From an uncultured Planctomycetaceae bacterium (lineage in GTDB: Bacteria; Planctomycetota; Planctomycetia; Planctomycetales; Planctomycetaceae), in assembly GCA_903921605.1 (NCBI GenBank), contig CAIXQV010000388.1, positions 1 through 8,930 on the forward strand: a stretch of 8,930 bases of DNA. Reading direction: 5' to 3'. Below, one piece after another: positions 7,178-8,930 of the stretch. Made by a program: the position numbers and the translations under genes. A model generated the notes under the pieces. That model had not been told where the DNA came from. It made no database searches and worked only from the letters and a program-made list of their open reading frames with translations. Numbering within the stretch: position 1 is the first letter of the stretch; every line of letters begins with the position of its first letter.

Positions 7178-8587
7178 TCAGATCAGTCCTTTGGCGAGTT
7201 TGCCATCTTTGATGATCTCAATTGGCCGCGTGCCGAAGGCGACGAGCTCTTTATTGGCATCGATTCCGAGCTGGTGATAAATCGTGAACAGCAGGTCTTC
7301 CAGCACCAGAGCATCTCGCGCTGGTTCCGCTGCAGTCGAGTCACTGGCACCGTAAATAAGCCCGCGAGCAAATCCACCGCCAGCCAGAAGGTTTGAGTAG
7401 CATCGGGCCCAATGATCACGACCACTTGTTGAATTTACTTTGGGAGTGCGACCAAACTCTGACGTGACCCAGAACAATGTTGTATCCAGCAAACCTCGTT
7501 GATCCAGATCCGTGACCAGTCCGGCAATCGCGTGATCCATTGCAGGCATCTGATCGAGACAGTTGTTCCTGACGTCGACGTGGGAATCCCAGGCCCCGTA
7601 GGTGACAGTCACAAAGCGAGTTCCGGCTTCAACAAGCCGCCGAGCAAGGATCAAACGTTCGGCGAGTCCCTTGGGATGAAACTGATTGTCCGGACCTCGC
7701 AAACCAACAACATCTCGCCCGTAAAGCTGCATTGTCTCCTCAGTTTCGCCGTCCAGCGTGAATGCGGCCTGAGCAGAGGCCGACGTCAGCAATGTGTATG
7801 CGCGCTGATAAAAGCTATCCATCGTCTCCAGCGTAGCTGGGTCTGCTTCAAGTTCTCGAATCTGTCGCTCAATCACATCTCGCGCGGATTTGCGACGAGC
7901 AAAGCGGTCGGCTGTCACACCATCAGGAATCGAAAAGTCTCGGACCTTGAATCCTTTTTGTCCCGGATCCGCGTTGAGATCAAACGCTCCATAGGTACTG
8001 CTCAGGAAACCTGTGCTGCCAGCAAAGCTATGATTGTTGGGGATCGCGATATAAGGAGGAAGTTCACCCCGAACGCCAAGCTCATGCGAGATCACAGAGC
8101 CCATTTGAGGATAATCGATCACGGCCGTAGGCGTGTAGCCGGTAAACAGATGATAGGTCGCCTGCTGATGATCCGGAATTCGGCCGACGAGGCTCCGCAC
8201 GACCGTAATTTTCTCCGCGATCGCAGCCGTTCTAGGCATATTGTCACTGAAGATATCGCCATTCTTTGTCTTCGTGACACCAAACGAGCCACGATACTCC
8301 ACTGGAGCTTCTGGCTTTGGATCAAGCGATTCCTGTTGTGGCCAGCCACCGCCCAGGTGAAGCTGAATAACGCTTAACGCTTTTGCCGGAAGTTTGGTTT
8401 TTGAGCCAACAGCAGAGAACGCCTGATTGGTCGATTCATGGGCGCGACTTTCCAGCGTCAGCAAGTCCCCCAACGAAAGTCCCAGCGCGCCGCAGATTCC
8501 AGCCTGTACGGCACTGCGACGAGACATTTGGCGAAAACCAGCGCAGCCCCGAATATTGGCGGCGTTACGTGAATCATGACTCGACAT
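7178..8587 (-). CDS. DUF1501 protein with Tat signal
   Basis: The product has 469 residues. The start region carries a twin-arginine motif, [10 protein letters not shown] (Arg23-Arg24), before a moderately hydrophobic stretch ([13 protein letters not shown]), so export through the Tat system in folded form is likely. The DUF1501 body begins near residue 70 ([21 protein letters not shown]) and continues with [31 protein letters not shown] (331-336), [10 protein letters not shown] (376-385) and GRDHW (389-393). It ends with the usual [17 protein letters not shown]1501 belongs to the alkaline phosphatase/sulfatase fold, and the Asp, His and Glu residues in these motifs are plausible metal ligands. 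However, no formylglycine cysteine or phosphatase serine signature is evident, so the reaction is unknown. The ATG at 8587 has AGGAG at 7 bases; the in-frame TTG at 8593 sits almost on the ribosome binding site and is rejected. This is the first gene of the four-gene run. Confidence 0.93.
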   Translation of the reverse strand: MSSHDSRNAANIRGCAGFRQMSRRSAVQAGICGALGLSLGDLLTLESRAHESTNQAFSAVGSKTKLPAKALSVIQLHLGGGWPQQESLDPKPEAPVEYRGSFGVTKTKNGDIFSDNMPRTAAIAEKITVVRSLVGRIPDHQQATYHLFTGYTPTAVIDYPQMGSVISHELGVRGELPPYIAIPNNHSFAGSTGFLSSTYGAFDLNADPGQKGFKVRDFSIPDGVTADRFARRKSARDVIERQIRELEADPATLETMDSFYQRAYTLLTSASAQAAFTLDGETEETMQLYGRDVVGLRGPDNQFHPKGLAERLILARRLVEAGTRFVTVTYGAWDSHVDVRNNCLDQMPAMDHAIAGLVTDLDQRGLLDTTLFWVTSEFGRTPKVNSTSGRDHWARCYSNLLAGGGFARGLIYGASDSTAAEPARDALVLEDLLFTIYHQLGIDANKELVAFGTRPIEIIKDGKLAKGLI

Positions 8588-8594
8588 TGGCAAT

Positions 8595-8599
8595 CTCCT
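8595..8599 (-). promoter_or_regulatory. Ribosome binding site of the DUF1501 gene
   Basis: On the minus strand AGGAG lies seven bases before the ATG at 8587, the best Shine-Dalgarno in the window. It excludes the TTG at 8593, which would be one base away from it. Confidence 0.75.
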
Positions 8600-8756
8600 G
8601 TTGCGGACCTCGGCAGATTGTCCTGCTGAAACGCTGGTCTGTCCAACAAGAAAGGGCTATTGCCGCAAAGTTCAAGGCCGGCCAGTCAGCAAGCAAGTCC
8701 GTCAGTCATCGGGATGGCGAATGCAGGAAATGAATTCAAAAAACGATCAGACATCG
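8600..8756 (-). promoter_or_regulatory. Probable promoter region of the four-gene operon
   Basis: The 169-base spacer 8588-8756 separates the TfoX-like gene from DUF1501 and is the longest gap upstream of any cassette gene, so the operon promoter is most likely here. The minus strand contains TTGAAC followed after 17 bases by TTCTTG, a poor -10 match, so I do not claim a specific promoter. No clear operator palindrome or riboswitch is visible. Confidence 0.35.
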
Positions 8757-8758
8757 CT
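8738..8758 (-). terminator. Possible weak terminator of the TfoX-like gene
   Basis: On the minus strand, AGCGAT (overlapping the TAG stop codon) pairs with ATCGTT around a five-base loop, using one G-T wobble. The downstream arm merges into a run of six T. The shape is that of an intrinsic terminator, but the stem is short and AT-containing, so efficiency is doubtful. If real, it separates the TfoX-like gene from the operon. Confidence 0.35.
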
Positions 8759-8930
8759 ATTTCGCTGGCAGCGTCCGTACGAAGGTCAAAGAGAGATCGA
8801 TCCAGCGGGTCAATTGCTGATCGCTGTCGATTCCATCAGGCTCAACGATGATCCAGCCCTTCATTGGTCGACCGGTAAGATCCATCTCGCGGACATCCGG
8901 TTCCGTCAGTGCAATCTCGGCTTGCTCGAC
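8757..8930 (-). CDS. TfoX N-terminal-domain protein, C-terminal end (partial)
   Basis: The frame is open from the window edge to a TAG at 8757-8759 and gives 57 residues: VREMDLTGRPMKGWIIVEPDG near the start and RWIDLSLTFVRTLPAK at the end. This matches the end of the small (about 100-120 residues) TfoX/Sxy N-terminal-domain proteins, whose hallmark is 'P--R-MDFTGRPMKG-V-V---G' followed by a helix and 'F---LP-K'. About half of the protein should lie upstream, outside the window. Enterobacterial TfoX/Sxy is a competence regulator. Stand-alone N-terminal-domain proteins such as this are widespread and of unknown function, so a competence role should not be assumed. It has the same direction as the operon but is probably a separate transcription unit. 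Confidence 0.8.
   Translation of the reverse strand, partial: VEQAEIALTEPDVREMDLTGRPMKGWIIVEPDGIDSDQQLTRWIDLSLTFVRTLPAK

Noticed and set aside
6620..7396. A 258-codon plus-strand open frame spanning the PPC/DUF1501 junction
   Set aside because: It is antisense to the ends of two recognised genes, has a low-complexity, unfamiliar composition and shares no motif with a known family.
7499..8377. A 292-codon open frame on the plus strand opposite the DUF1501 gene
   Set aside because: It lies wholly antisense to a gene with clear family motifs. Its translation is rich in Arg, His, Cys and Ser without any domain, and it has no good ribosome binding site.

Overview
The window looks like chromosomal DNA of a planctomycete (Planctomycetota). 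The evidence is protein content: one strand carries a run of families that are largely hallmarks of this phylum. These are a DUF1501 protein, a pre-peptidase C-terminal (PPC) surface protein, a cytochrome/DUF1549/DUF1553 protein and a planctomycete-type cytochrome c domain fused to a WD40 propeller. Genus or species cannot be read from the sequence, and all family assignments come from recognised motifs, not from a database search.

Layout. Bases 1-128 (+ strand) encode the last 41 residues of what looks like an IS4-type transposase. Bases 129-646 hold no convincing gene but are full of inverted repeats: a 15-bp-arm hairpin just after the transposase, a perfect 10-bp inverted repeat, and a 37-bp-arm near-perfect inverted repeat whose arms each contain a smaller palindrome. 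From 647 to 8587 four genes lie head to tail on the minus strand. In transcription order they are DUF1501 (8587-7178), PPC/Ig-like surface protein (7084-4511), cytochrome-Big2-DUF1549-DUF1553 (4401-2170) and cytochrome-WD40 (2089-647). Gaps are 80-109 bases with the starts I prefer, and I see no strong intrinsic terminator between them, so a single operon is likely. Upstream of the operon, 8757-8930 (minus strand) is the C-terminal end of a TfoX N-terminal-domain protein. It is followed by a weak terminator-like hairpin and a 169-base spacer that should hold the operon promoter.

How the genes may work together. All four operon products look exported. DUF1501 carries a twin-arginine signal (Tat, folded cargo), while the other three carry Sec-type signals. 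Two of them have haem-attachment motifs: CX4CH plus CXXCH in the DUF1549/DUF1553 protein and CXXCH in the WD40 protein. One is a long chain of beta-sandwich domains suited to surface binding, and DUF1501 belongs to the alkaline phosphatase/sulfatase fold. A periplasmic or surface redox/hydrolase complex acting on an extracellular polymer is a reasonable inference, but no substrate can be named. This conserved but functionally undefined cassette is the best candidate for an undescribed system here. The repeat-rich flank beside an IS remnant is the second point of interest.
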